64,000 nt of DNA from positions 1-64,000 of the forward strand of contig JADDOH010002579.1 in the NCBI GenBank assembly GCA_016648135.1. Direction: 5' to 3'. Below are positions 53,881 through 63,705 of this stretch, piece after piece; the stretch's first letter is position 1, and the number at the start of each line of letters is the position of its first letter. The notes under the pieces were generated by a model. It saw only the letters and a program-made list of their open reading frames with translations. It did no database searches and was not told the DNA's origin. Made by a program: the position numbers and the translations under genes. This stretch comes from Agrypnia vestita. Its lineage: Eukaryota; Arthropoda; Insecta; Trichoptera; Phryganeidae.

Positions 53881-55169
53881 CTTGCGATGAATAAAGAAGT
53901 AGAAGAAGACAGATAATAAATAAGCAATAAAATGGAAAAGTTTAATAAATTATCGCCTTAACTTATCGGATAACGTACCATGTGATAAAATTTATGGTAA
54001 TTTAAATCGCTTAACATGGCCAAAATCACAAATTTTCTCAAAAAAAACTCGTAGAAAAATTTATGGCCCTTAAAGAGGACATGCCTACAAAGTTGTCTGC
54101 CTAACCAGTCGAAAGTCGAAAGCAAAAATACGTCTAAAATTTTATGACATTATGCAAATTGGAGTTGGTTGTGAGGGTTGATAGTGAGGGATGGTGCATC
54201 CGCCGATTTTATTAGTAGCCCATCAATATTTTATGGATATTGAGTAATAGTAAAATATCAAATGAAGTAGAGTTTGCGGGCTTCGGCCGCTTTTGAAATG
54301 GTTGACGTGGCCGAACTATCACAGTTTGGCGAGTTTGATACGAAAACTTGAAGAGTCGTAAAAGTCTCTAGGTTTTATGATTCTGCCCCATAAACTACTG
54401 CGATCAAAGGTCAACATCCCGAGTGTTCGGTTCTACTCCAGATAGCGCTGGTGTCGTACCTCGGCTGGGCAACTGTATCTGCGGGAAATATTTTCGTTTT
54501 ATCAGTCGTGAAACGGCTGAAGTTTTCAATGCTTTAGATATAGAGCGCTTTAGATATAGACCATCAAAAAAGGATACAGAGGAAACCTTGGATTATTTTG
54601 CGAATTGTTTAGAGAGTTTTAAATGAGGATAGTATTCAGATCACCGAACATAATATAAAAATGCTGCCCCAAGGGTGCTAGACAAACATTGTCAGATGAG
54701 CCATATTGTGCAGCAAGTTTCAGACATATCAGGGATCACAACGTTTAGCATACGATGAAGAAATAAGAAAAATATTAGTTTTTAGACTAATATTCCATCA
54801 ATTTTGAAATATGTGGAAGAAAGAGATGGAATTTGGTAGATAATAGAAAATCTGAAGGACTAAAGCTAAAATTATCCGATAACCTTGCGTGAGCCTCTGC
54901 CAGACCTTTGGACTCGTGCGAAACTAGCAGGAGCTCTGGGCCCTGGAAGAGTTGTAGCTAGTTCACATGTTTATTACGATCGTTTATGCGAATCAGGTTA
55001 ACTTGGGCGTTTAAGCATATTTGATCAAAAATGTGAGCAAATCCGAGCTCACAAAGTTGCAATTGAAGTGAATCGAGCATGGTAATCGGGGAGGAAGAAA
55101 TTTAAAACAAATGTTTCCGGTAACATAATTTATTTATTTCGCTCTTGTCAAACCTGTAGCTTGACTTAT
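53881..55169. other. No firm gene
   Basis: About 1.3 kb with several near-open stretches (for example 54423-54626) that I could not match to any family. It may be an old element of unknown class. Confidence 0.35.
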
Positions 55170-55640
55170 ACTACCATTTAACTCGACCTGTAGCAATGTC
55201 CAATAGTGGATAACCTACCAATATACGCTCTTTTATTTGCTTCTTCCTTATAATGGACCTATGTGGTCTGTTCTCCAGAGAATAAAGCCTCCTGTGAGGT
55301 GGATTTCAAGCCGTTTTTCCATTTTTTGCGAGGTCTTCCGCAAAAGCGGCTTGCTTAAGGCAGACTATGTAGTACAATATAAGGGAGTCTGGTGTTCCAT
55401 TTTCGGGACATGACCATACCAGTCCCTCTTTCTCTGTCTACTCTATCGTACAATGTCCTCAGCCTCACATATCTCTCATACTCTGGTGTTCCTCACGCGA
55501 TCCCTCAGAGTCTTGGCTGCTATCATCTTCTCGGAGGTTCTCAATGTTAGTTTAGCCCTGATAGTGTCTGCGCTTGCTTCAACGCCGTATGACATTATTA
55601 ATCTTACGCATGCTTTATAGATTCTCATATTAATCTTGAT
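55170..55640 (-). pseudogene. LINE RT C-terminal relic (family 7)
   Basis: Minus strand from 55640: IKINMRIYKACVRLIMSYGV, EASADTIRAKLTLRTSEKMI, AAKTLRDRVREE, and after frameshifts LVWSCPENGTPD and RPHRSIIRKK. The 'K..IYK..V.P...YG.E' block and 'LR..E...LR.I.G....DR.R' are the region just after the RT palm in RTE/CR1-type LINEs. Many stops. No sister copy in the window. Confidence 0.65.
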
Positions 55641-57153
55641 GGCTATATATTTATTTTTACAAATTGTGGATTTCAGAGCACCGGAGCATTGCCGGTCCCC
55701 TTTTATCTGCTGACGTTGTTATTTTTGTTCATATTCTATTAAAATCAAGAGCAGTGTACATAGTGGCCATAGAAATGTTTCTATGAACCGATCTTAGTCA
55801 AAAAGTTGTGAATTTAATGTAGCTAATGTTTTATTTTTTATATTAATTTTATCAGCCTTTGGCGTTTAAATTTACAATTCTTTTTCATTTTCAACTCACG
55901 TTCATTCACTATTCCGCCATTCTTTCGAAAGCTGATGGTTACAGTATTTTTAAAATTTTACAGCTATCATTTCTTACTCGATGTTTGGTGATCTACATCT
56001 TTTGCTTTGATTTCAAAACGAATTTTTTTATTGCTTATTCTATCTTAAAGCTTAGTCTGATACACAGTTTTCCGAGCTTATCTAATAGTGGGATAGATTT
56101 TATATTGCTTATTTGCTGACATTAGGTCTATTTGTAAGATTTTGCTGCCTTTAGATGTTAATGTAATTATTCCTCGGTTATTTTGCCGCGGGTAGGTTTT
56201 CACGTTTAACGATAAACGTGGTAATGGACCAAAGTACGATCCTCGCGGGACGCCTGCTATTGTTATTGCGGCCGAGATTCATATCAACTGAGTTATTCCA
56301 TTTAGAACTATTGTAACTGGGCAACGTCGATACGGATAATCGGTCCATTCCACGGCGGGGAAAACACGAATAAAAAATTCGGTTTGTACATTTTTGGAAG
56401 CGGAATTTATACTCACCTGAGCGTAGTTGGGACGTTCTGAAATGCCCTCAGTAAATTGGGCGTAATCTGAATCTACTAAATTCAGTTAAAAATGCGGCAA
56501 CACGCGCCGCTCGGACCGCGGACCCTCTCCCCCCCCTTCCCGCTCGTGGTCGGGCAGATTTTTTACCCAAATTTAAGGGTATTATGCAAATGAAAGATTT
56601 TATTAGCTTTTTGGACCCTCCGCGTGTGTGTGCGCGTACGCAGTCCAAAGGGTTTATTTTATTAACATTGCGTATGCTGAATTTAAGGTAATGTTTGTAC
56701 ATAAACATTCTCGAGGGTCGCCTGGGCCCTTCGCTTCTTCCACTCTCGCACGAATCTAAGAAATGTCAGGCATTATGCTTTACGGTACTGGTTTAAAGAA
56801 TTTGGCTCACTTGTCAGTGCCAGCATTTCAGACCTTGACAAATTTTCCCCCTCACCGCTAAAAACATCCTCTCTTTGTTCTACGCGATCTTATAGCCTGT
56901 GGTGTTTTTCATAGTCCTTTTATTTATATCGCCAAGGTAAACTTGCCACTAACCTGTTTTATCTCGCAATTCACTCTACGCTTGTTCTATTCAAATATCC
57001 AGTGAATACACTTTCATATCTACTACTCTATGATATCAAGGAGTACGTGCTAATTGAGAATCTGGAGAGTATGTTGGATTTGCGTGTGTAGTATCTATTC
57101 GATTAGGCATATATTAAATGTGCCATTGGGTAAGGTATTGCAATAAAATTATT
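55641..57153. other. No gene; GC-richer unique block at 56460-56760
   Basis: The block includes ATGCAAATG (56584-56592, a POU octamer), ATTTTATTAG and a CGCGTGTGTGTGCGCGTACG run between GC-rich flanks. It is not repeated in the window. Conserved non-coding DNA is possible. Confidence 0.4.
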
Positions 57154-57235
57154 AACCTCAGTTTTTAAGGATAAAAACTGAGGTTATCCTTAGGAGGATG
57201 ATACCCTTAGGAGGATGATACCCTTAGGAGACAAT
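57154..57235. repeat. Overlapping hairpin and 17-bp tandem repeat
   Basis: AACCTCAGTTTTT (57154-57166) pairs with AAAAACTGAGGTT (57173-57185). A competing hairpin pairs AAGGATA (57167-57173) with TATCCTT (57185-57191). Then TTAGGAGGATGATACCC is repeated about 2.4 times to 57228. Confidence 0.65.
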
Positions 57236-57799
57236 TCTTGGCCCGTGCAATTCCCATATATACCAAGTCATAAATATATTTTCCATCTCACGTCTTTCTT
57301 CTTGTTAGTTGAAAAACGTCATTTGTCAGTCAATCGATAATTGATGTTCTGTTTGCTGTTGAATGAATTTGAATCTTCCCTGCTGCAGTTTGAACAAAAT
57401 GAATATTCATAATAAAATTTGTAAATTAAACTCTGTTAAAACTCTGCTGTGATTGTTAGCACTTCTTCTGCCAGAATCTAATTATTTTAAAATTTACATT
57501 ACCTTATTCTGTTTCATAAATTTGTATGTTGCTGTGTATTTGCATGATATTTTTTATTTTTATTTCTCTCTGTGAGAGTTGCTGATATTCTCGAAACTCA
57601 AGTAATGCTAATAAACTCAGGTAGAGTTAAAATAGTGTTTAATTTACAAATAATCCTTAATCATTATGAAACTACAAAGATGACACCGATTCTATCAATA
57701 AATGTTATGAATTTTAGGAATTTAATACCTTCCGTTTGTCTAATTTGTTTTATAAATGTGTTAAATCTTACTTGAATTTACAGCATTGAAAACATTGTA
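57236..57799. other. AT-rich stretch, nothing recognised
   Basis: No supported feature. Confidence 0.4.
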
Positions 57800-57940
57800 T
57801 TGCTTAAAATAATTACTTTTAAGCTAGCTCATACAATTAATAAACCCAGTGGTCGACCTATAAAGACTTTCATACACGTTTTCTTTATAAAGAGCTTCGT
57901 CTCTGTGAGATTTATAATTTTTGTCTTAATTAAAATCATG
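57800..57940 (+). repeat. Unnamed six-copy dispersed repeat, copy 5
   Basis: TTTTAAGCTAGCTCATACAA, GGTCGACCTATAAAGACTTT, CATACACGTTTTCTTTATAA and GCTTCGTCTCTGTGAGATTT occur in family order. Confidence 0.5.
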
Positions 57941-58012
57941 TTTATCCGAAAGTCGCAAAAGTCACAGGACCAAGACGCCTGTTTATATTTTGGACAGTAT
58001 GGGAAAGGTTAA

Positions 58013-58809
58013 GGGTAGGCGCGCACTACGAAGTTTTCGCCGCACGGCGAAAAAGCGCTGTGGCAAAGGGTTTTGAATCATATTGCACGCGCTTAGTGGC
58101 AAAATAAGGCAGCGGCGAAAAATCTGTAACATGTTACAACTCGCTTGCGGCGCGGCGGTCAGCGACAAAATAACGCATCTTTTTAAAGTCTTGACATTAC
58201 CATATAATATTTTATGTGAAAGAACAATGGCTACAAGCAATAATTATGCTGATTTGGATGAAGATTTTAATATTGAAATGCTAATTACGGAAGTTGAGAG
58301 AAGACCACCATTGTATGATATTACTTCAAAAGAATATAGTTATAGAAACATTAATATGCATTTTATTCAAACATTAAGGTAAGGTAAGGAGGTAAGTAAA
58401 TACTTACCTCAAGGTTACTAGAAAGTTTCTCTTCCAGTGATATTGCGTCTCTGAATGGAGTATTTTAATATGTGATAGAAGGTCCAACTAGTTTTAAAGG
58501 TTCATAAAAACATTATTTATTCATTCGATAATATTGGAAGAATTTTTCGGGATAATCGTAAAGAACTGCCCGCTGTTTAAATAACTCAAAATGACATGAA
58601 TTAGAGGATGTAACCAGAACCGCTTCTTTTTTGGCTAGCTCTAATTATGAGAGTGGAAATACAAGATATTTCTACTAAAATTTTTCAAACTGATAAGTGG
58701 CATTATACCGTAGTGCGCGCGCCTGCTGTTTGTCAATTTTTTCGCCGCACGTCAAAATGTCGCAGGTTTTTTTGCCGTGCGGCGAAAAATCCGTAGTGCG
58801 CGCCTAGCC
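58013..58809 (+). mobile_element. PIF/Harbinger element, internally deleted, carrying a MADF exon
   Basis: Ends GGGTAGGCGCGCACTACG and the inverse CGTAGTGCGCGCCTAGCC, flanked by TAA (58010-58012 and 58810-58812). A TAA/TTA duplication and GG-starting termini are the PIF/Harbinger signature. Subterminal repeats of TTTTCGCCGCACGGCGAAAA type occur on both sides (58031-58052; 58735-58790). The interior keeps the start of a MADF-domain gene but no transposase. A 797-bp remnant of what would be a 3-6 kb autonomous element. Confidence 0.82.
58227..58378 (+). pseudogene. MADF-domain protein, first exon of the Harbinger accessory gene
   Basis: From ATG 58227: an acidic start (ADLDEDF), then FNIEMLITEVERRPPLYD and ITSKEYSYRN. 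This is the N-terminal helix and turn of a MADF (Myb/SANT-like) DNA-binding domain ('LI..V..RP.LWD....Y..R'). The frame reaches AAG|GTAAGG at 58378-58379, a good splice donor, just before an in-frame stop at 58380, so it is best read as exon 1 with its partner exons deleted. PIF/Harbinger elements encode such an accessory protein, which helps the transposase reach the nucleus and the termini. I chose this ATG because upstream in-frame codons fall in the subterminal repeat. Confidence 0.72.
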
Positions 58810-59179
58810 TAAAATTGGGAATAAAGTTGTAATGGGAGAATGAATGGAAATTTTTTGCACGATCTCTGAAAACTTTCATCCCTGCAGCATCCCCCCGCTT
58901 ATCGAGATTTGCAATAAAAGTTTCTGCTGACGATCCGCCGCGAATTTAATTTCCATTAAGAGCGGAGCTCTGGCCAGCCATTGTCTGTGATCGGCCATTA
59001 TGTCCGGAGCACGCCATTGTGGGCTTTTTTAATATTCGCGATTCGCAAATGTTTCCACGGCTTCCCGGACCGTCCGCTCGGCGCACCGATGTGATTCCGT
59101 GGAAGTAATTATGTTGTAAAAGTTATGGGAGTTTGGACAAACAGAGCGGCATTGGAAACTATTTTACTATGAAAAATAT
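58810..59179. other. GC-richer unique block (58850-59110)
   Basis: Contains GCCATTGTCTGTGATCGGCC and ACGCCATTGTGGGCTTTTTT (two GCCATTGT Sox-like words) and GCGCACCGATGTGATTCCGT. No gene. Possible conserved non-coding DNA. Confidence 0.35.
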
Positions 59180-59278
59180 CATATTGCAGGGTCCATCATC
59201 AGGGTTGATGTGATGGGTGTGTTAAAAATGTCCTTAGGTTTTCACGGCCGTTCGGAATCTTCTGTGTATAGTTTTCTG

Positions 59279-59395
59279 AGATATTCTGCCATGTATATAT
59301 GACCTCTCTGGCCTCTGGGATTTTCTGCCATGTATATGTGACCTCTCTGGCCAGGATATTCTGCCGTGTATATGTGACCTCTCTGGCCAGACTTC
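59279..59395. repeat. Three tandem ~38-bp units inside the Penelope-type terminus
   Basis: GATATTCTGCCATGTATATA, GATTTTCTGCCATGTATATG and GATATTCTGCCGTGTATATG each precede TGACCTCTCTGGCC. Confidence 0.75.
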
Positions 59396-59455
59396 GATAC
59401 GGTATTGCAAGGCAATACTTAGCTTACACTTCAACACACACTCATCACATCAGCT

Positions 59456-59490
59456 CTGATGATGGACCCTGCAATGGGATCCGAAACTTT
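59456..59490 (+). ncRNA. Hammerhead-ribozyme-like motif, core boxes intact
   Basis: CTGATGA (59456-59462), stem II GGACCC-TGCAAT-GGGATCC with one bulged A, then GAAAC (59483-59487) and TTT where related copies have GTC. Core boxes are canonical. The cleavage-site triplet is altered (UUU in place of GUC). Confidence 0.55.
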
Positions 59491-59553
59491 GGCCAGAGTG
59501 GTAACATATACACGGCAGAATATCCCAGAAAACTATACACAGAAGATGATGGG

Positions 59554-59730
59554 TGTGTGTTAGGAAATCTCAAAATTCACCACACGCGCCTGGTCAAAGA
59601 AGCAATTGAAATATACAAGCAACCGGTAAACATTAATAGGGATGACGGTCTTAAGTTAAAAACATCGTGGTATCCGGCGCTGCAGGATAAATCAAATCGA
59701 CGATCCGCACAGTGCGACATCCGTCAGTAG
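59554..59730 (+). pseudogene. Penelope-like GIY-YIG protein, C-terminal end
   Basis: The plus frame reads HHTRLVKEAIEIYKQPVNIN, then RDDGLKLKTSWYPAL, and stops 17 residues later. The 'REAIEI.K.P.N.NR.DG..LS..W.P.L' pattern is the characteristic C-terminus of Penelope-like proteins, downstream of the GIY-YIG catalytic Glu. The upstream nuclease core and the RT are missing. The open frame reported from 59299 runs through the terminal repeat and is not all coding. Confidence 0.72.
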
Positions 59731-59889
59731 ATACACAACACACTACATCAAGACACACACACACTGCTTTCGACACGGTATTGCAATCCAGTACTTAACC
59801 TAACACAAACTTGGACACACCCTGACTTCAGTACGGTATTGCAAGGCAAAACTTAAACTACACTTCAACACACACCCATCACATCAGTC

Positions 59890-59924
59890 CTGATGTCGGA
59901 CCCTGCAATGGGATCTAAAACGTC
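59890..59924 (+). ncRNA. Hammerhead-ribozyme-like motif (decayed)
   Basis: CTGATGT in place of CTGATGA, stem II CGGACCCTGCAATGGGATCT, then AAAACGTC in place of GAAACGTC. It keeps the GTC cleavage triplet but has lost two core bases, so is presumably inactive. Confidence 0.5.
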
Positions 59925-60129
59925 GGCCAGAGAGGTCACATACACACGGCAGAATATCCCAGAAAACTATACACAAGATATTTTACTCTGGTCAGAAAAT
60001 TCCTAAAGCTCAAGTTATGAAACAACAGAAGAGAAAATGCAATGACAATGACACCAAACCAACAATCAATCGACTAAAATTATATTTTATGAATATATTA
60101 ATGCTGAGATCCATTAATGAAAAAAAACT

Positions 60130-60611
60130 CTACGTGACCTTGTCCGAAATGCAGACATAAGGAAAACCTGCAAAATAGAGGACATAGCATGTACAATGAC
60201 GGACGGAAATGCCAACACCGCACGCGAGTCGGGATTAGGAAGGAAATATTTTCCTTCCCAATCGCCACCGATGATGATTGATTCTGACACTCGAAATAAA
60301 AGGTACACCAAGCTAGCCATGGACACAGCTAACAAATAGTACTTACTGTCGAGTGCGGATCTAATCTTCAATTTTCCCGGCTTCGTCGAATCCGGAACAG
60401 AACGATCTGTCTATTCTGAAAGGCTGGTGTTAACTGATACGTCGAATATTGTAACCACACGAAAGAATGTCAATTCAAGAAAGACACTGGCACAATACGC
60501 TTTCCAACTTGTCGGATTTATTAAAGGTTTAAATCCTGGCTAGTGGTTGGCCTAGAATACGTCGGACGTCAGTTTTCACCAATCATACTTCATAATTTCG
60601 TGGCCGGCCGC
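60130..60611 (-). repeat. LTR-like dispersed repeat, copy 2, with a conserved short ORF
   Basis: Reverse complement of 7117-7600 over ~470 bp, including GGCCGGCCACGAAATTATG at its start, CCAACCACTAGCCAGGATTT, TTTAATAAATCC and the GTAAGTAC site. The minus-strand frame (60371-60114) again contains ESIIIGGDWEGKYFLPNPDS, then RAVLAFPSVIVH. No TG...CA ends or primer site confirmed. Confidence 0.45.
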
Positions 60612-60619
60612 CAGCTATT

Positions 60620-60845
60620 ACGAAACATTGCACGATGGAGAGAAGGGGGTTCTGGAGAGATCACGTAGCCAGAATGGACAGTGAAAGACTCATGCATACA
60701 GCAGCGAATGAAATCCCTTCTGGACGATGCCCACCGGGAAGACCACCGAAAAGATGGAGGGATCGTCATCTCAGGAGGGGTAGTTTTCTGTATCACAGAT
60801 CAACAGATCTACTAAAAGAAAAAGAAGAAGAAAAAAATTTTTTTT
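60620..60845 (+). pseudogene. LINE RT C-terminal relic (family 5)
   Basis: Plus frame: MERRGFWRDHVARMDSERLM, HTAANEIPSGRCPPGRPPKR, WRDRHLRRG, then an AAAAGAAGAAG tail. 'W..HV.RMD..RL......P.G.RPPGRPPKRW.D' is a well-known C-terminal block of RTE/CR1-type LINE proteins. Short and 5'-truncated. It directly follows the LTR-like repeat. Sister fragment at 24975-25130 (minus). Confidence 0.7.
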
Positions 60846-60894
60846 TATGAAAACTATTACTGTATTTTGTCTCCAGAGGGATAATCATTACTTA

Positions 60895-61045
60895 AGATAA
60901 ATTATAAATGTTTTACAGAGACGAAACTGTTTAGATGGGAAAGTGTGTATGGAATATTTTTATGGGAATTTACAAGGCTTACGACCTGAAATGGGGTGGC
61001 TTAAGTGATCATTTCGCTCAATGTAATGCTCAAAGTTACACACAA
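60895..61045 (-). repeat. Unnamed six-copy dispersed repeat, copy 6
   Basis: The minus strand reads GCATTACATTGAGCGAAATG, ATCACTTAAGCCACCCCATT, CAGGTCGTAAGCCTTGTAAA, ATTCCATACACACTTTCCC, CAGTTTCGTCTCTGTAAAAC. With 21740-21885 this is the most complete copy. Confidence 0.6.
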
Positions 61046-63499
61046 TTACATAAATCTGGTACAAGAGTCTGAAATTTCTGTCACTTAGGCCATAGTTTGG
61101 AACATAACGATAATCATGCATGTCCAATTCTGCAATTATATTCTCCCTAGAAGTTGAAACTTCATGCGTGCAATATAGACTCATTTCCCCCTTAAGTACA
61201 GTCAAAACTTCAGTCAATAGACAGCTTATCGTATAATAGACGCCAGAATTATATTATTATTAAATTTGGCATTCACTCTCTCTTGTGTACCCTAATAGAA
61301 AAAACTTATTATTATTGACTTAACAGCAAGAACTTGTGTATTTCGACACAACGCACTTGTATCGAGATAGCAATAGTAATCAGCAATATCCACCAAAAGA
61401 AGAGAAAGAGACGTCACACACGTTGACCGGGAAGTAGTACAGATCACTCTGCAGTCCCTTAGTTGGCCGGTTCTCCCAACATCACCCAGCGAGAGACCCA
61501 CACTTCGATAAACTCTCTGAAGAGTTTGACATTTCTTTCATTGCGCAAAAGGTTATCGATCCGGGAAGAATGATAACCTATCATCAGAGCAGGAATGTTG
61601 TAGGCAATCCTGTTCATCCTGTTCTCCAAACTAAAGAGAAAAGCGATAAAGATTTTTCAATAACATGAAGAAGTCACAACTCGGGTATCAAGATAACTAG
61701 TAAAAATAGACCCCACTGTAAAAAAATATTCTTAACATGTTATGTTATGTTATGTTAAAATATTCTAAACAACTTACTTCTTACTTCTAGTGGTTTAAAA
61801 TCCTCTTCAGGTTCATGTCAGATTTCCCAACCTCTCTTCAGGTATTTTTGCTACAAAATCATCTAGAACAGGATAAGCAGCCCGTCGTTTATTAGTGATT
61901 GAGTATTCGCTGTTTTAATTGTATTCTCCGAATGGCTTATGATATGATCAAAATAAAATAAGGAAAGCGCATCTATTTATATTAAACCCCCTTGAAACAG
62001 CAGCATGTCTGCATTTCAACGTTGCATCAGTGATTTTAAATTGCTTTTATACAATGCGGTTAAGACAAATTTATCTTAAATTAGTTCAGTTGTTCCAAAA
62101 TTGGAAAATTGGGCCAGCCAGGTCAGAAGTTTAGACCGATTTAAATATAAATATCTGTGTCTAAAATATTCCTGAGTTTAAACATCAACTTTTTCTAAAT
62201 CTGCCATTATAGACTTTTAATGAAAAATATCGTAGTTTTTTGGCCGTTAAACTCGGTAACTTTCAAGGCTACGCTGTGCGTGGGCCTTAAAAAGACTTTT
62301 TTATTTTGTTGCCAGGCTGAATGCAACGAGTTGGTGGACCTAAAAAGGACCCCTTCCAATTCTTTAAATTTTACGATACTCTTGATCTGCATCCTTTCTT
62401 TCTGCATCCAGATAGATCACCTATTCTGCAGCTATAAGTACATCAGCTCTAATAACTCCAACACTTATTACAATTAACATATAAGAAAAGAGCTCGTAAT
62501 ATAAATATCGTTTAGTATGAATGGTGGCTCTGATTCGGTATTACCGAACTTTGTCGTATTTAAACCCATCTTTTATCAAACCTGTCAGAATCGTAATTGG
62601 CCAGGCACTGCATTTGGGGCCAATTGCCAAAGCATTCTCTCCCTTTGACCGATATGAAACTAAAGGTCTGGTTTGTATTCATGTGTTTACTAAATATGGT
62701 AAGCCCGGAGCGTGGAAGTCACTTCATCGTTCGGTTTTAATCTTATCTACATCCTGCATTTCTTTACTTTCGACATCGGCGATATATCCCTAGAAAATTC
62801 TTCTTTAAAAAGAAGAGTCTTTGCAGTACGTGCGATATTTTTTACTCAACAGATAAGAATATCTTCGTTTCTAATTCTGTCCATGTAACTATGGGAATTA
62901 TCCCGTACACAGCCATGGCCCTGAGCAGACCATCAACATATACATGGTAAGCAACGCGCGACCTTCAGTGACGCGCGATACAAGAGGCATATGGTATAAC
63001 TGCGACTTCTGGAGCAAACAGCAGGTTAAACCAAGAGGCACGCATAAGACGGTCGCCGGAATTTGCAACGTAGACGAAACAGAGGCACAGCAGTGTACAT
63101 GAGCCATCGACACAAGTTGATGCCCGGAGCACCGTCAGCGGACATCCAATACGCGTACAGCCAGATTTCAAGAGAGTTCTTTGTTCCCAAAACATATAAA
63201 AATAGTCAATGCCCTGTATGGGCAGGTTAGTTTCTCAACTACCGAGTTCCGTCGAGTCTTTATTATTGTCTTTATAATTGTAATTCTGTATAACTTGTTA
63301 TTATTTTATCAAGTAAATAAATTCATATTCACTTGATTGAGCCCTTTATTCCCACACCAGGGAACTACAGACGAAAGAAGGGAACACATGCTCCCCCACA
63401 CAATTAATATGGAAGCATAATCATTTGCTAAGCTAGGATTTTAGGTGGCGGCTACAAAAGTCTGCTGGTTTGTGTCATCTGTGGTATTATGCCGCTTTT
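61046..63499. other. No firm gene; possible LTR promoter/polyA pair at 63190-63360
   Basis: AT-rich, with a (TTATG)n run near 61740 and GC-richer DNA at 62900-63180. ACATATAAAAATAG (63192) and AAGTAAATAAATTC (63313) could be LTR signals before GCCCTTTATTCCCACACC, but no second LTR is present. The open frames at 62220, 62521 and 62898 lack motifs. Confidence 0.3.
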
Positions 63500-63705
63500 T
63501 AATGACCTTTCTGGGCAACTTTTTGGGTCCCATTGCAGGGTCCATTATCAGAATTGATGTGGGGTCATGATGTGACATCAGCCCTGGTGACGGACTCTGC
63601 GATGAGATCCGTAACATCGGCGAGAAAAGTCGTAAAAACACGGTATAATACCTCAAAACACATAAACCAGAAGATTCTGAGCGGCCATTGAAACCTAAAA
63701 ACATT
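63500..63705. repeat. Penelope-type terminal unit with two opposed hammerhead-like cores
   Basis: Minus-strand core: CTGATAA (63551-63545), stem II TGGACCCTGCAATGGGACCC, AAAAAG. Plus-strand core: CTGGTGA (63584-63590), CGGACTCTGCGATGAGATCC, GTAAC. Then AAAAACACGGTATAATACCT, CATAAACCAGAAGATTCTGA and GCGGCCATTGAAACC, the inverse of TCCTTAGGTTTTCACGGCCG-type flanks elsewhere. Both cores carry changes in invariant bases. Confidence 0.55.

Larger units (their letters stand above)
59180..59990 (+). mobile_element. Penelope-like element with nested terminal repeats
   Basis: Order: a reversed terminal module (TGCAGGGTCCATCATCAGGG, 59188-59207), TCCTTAGGTTTTCACGGCCG, a 3-copy tandem of GATATTCTGCCRTGTATATG...CTCTCTGG, a hammerhead-like core (59456-59490), a GIY-YIG C-terminus (59554-59730), then a second hammerhead-like core (59890-59924) and CACGGCAGAATATCCCAGAA. 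Tandem and inverted terminal repeats around the ORF are typical of Penelope-like elements. Confidence 0.75.

Noticed and set aside
54250..55100. Decayed transposase or gag-like gene
   Set aside because: Several short open stretches exist, but none matches a family I can name, so no product is assigned.
63190..63360. LTR retrotransposon promoter and 5' LTR end
   Set aside because: A TATA-like and an AATAAA-like word are present but there is no TG start, primer-binding site or second LTR in the window.
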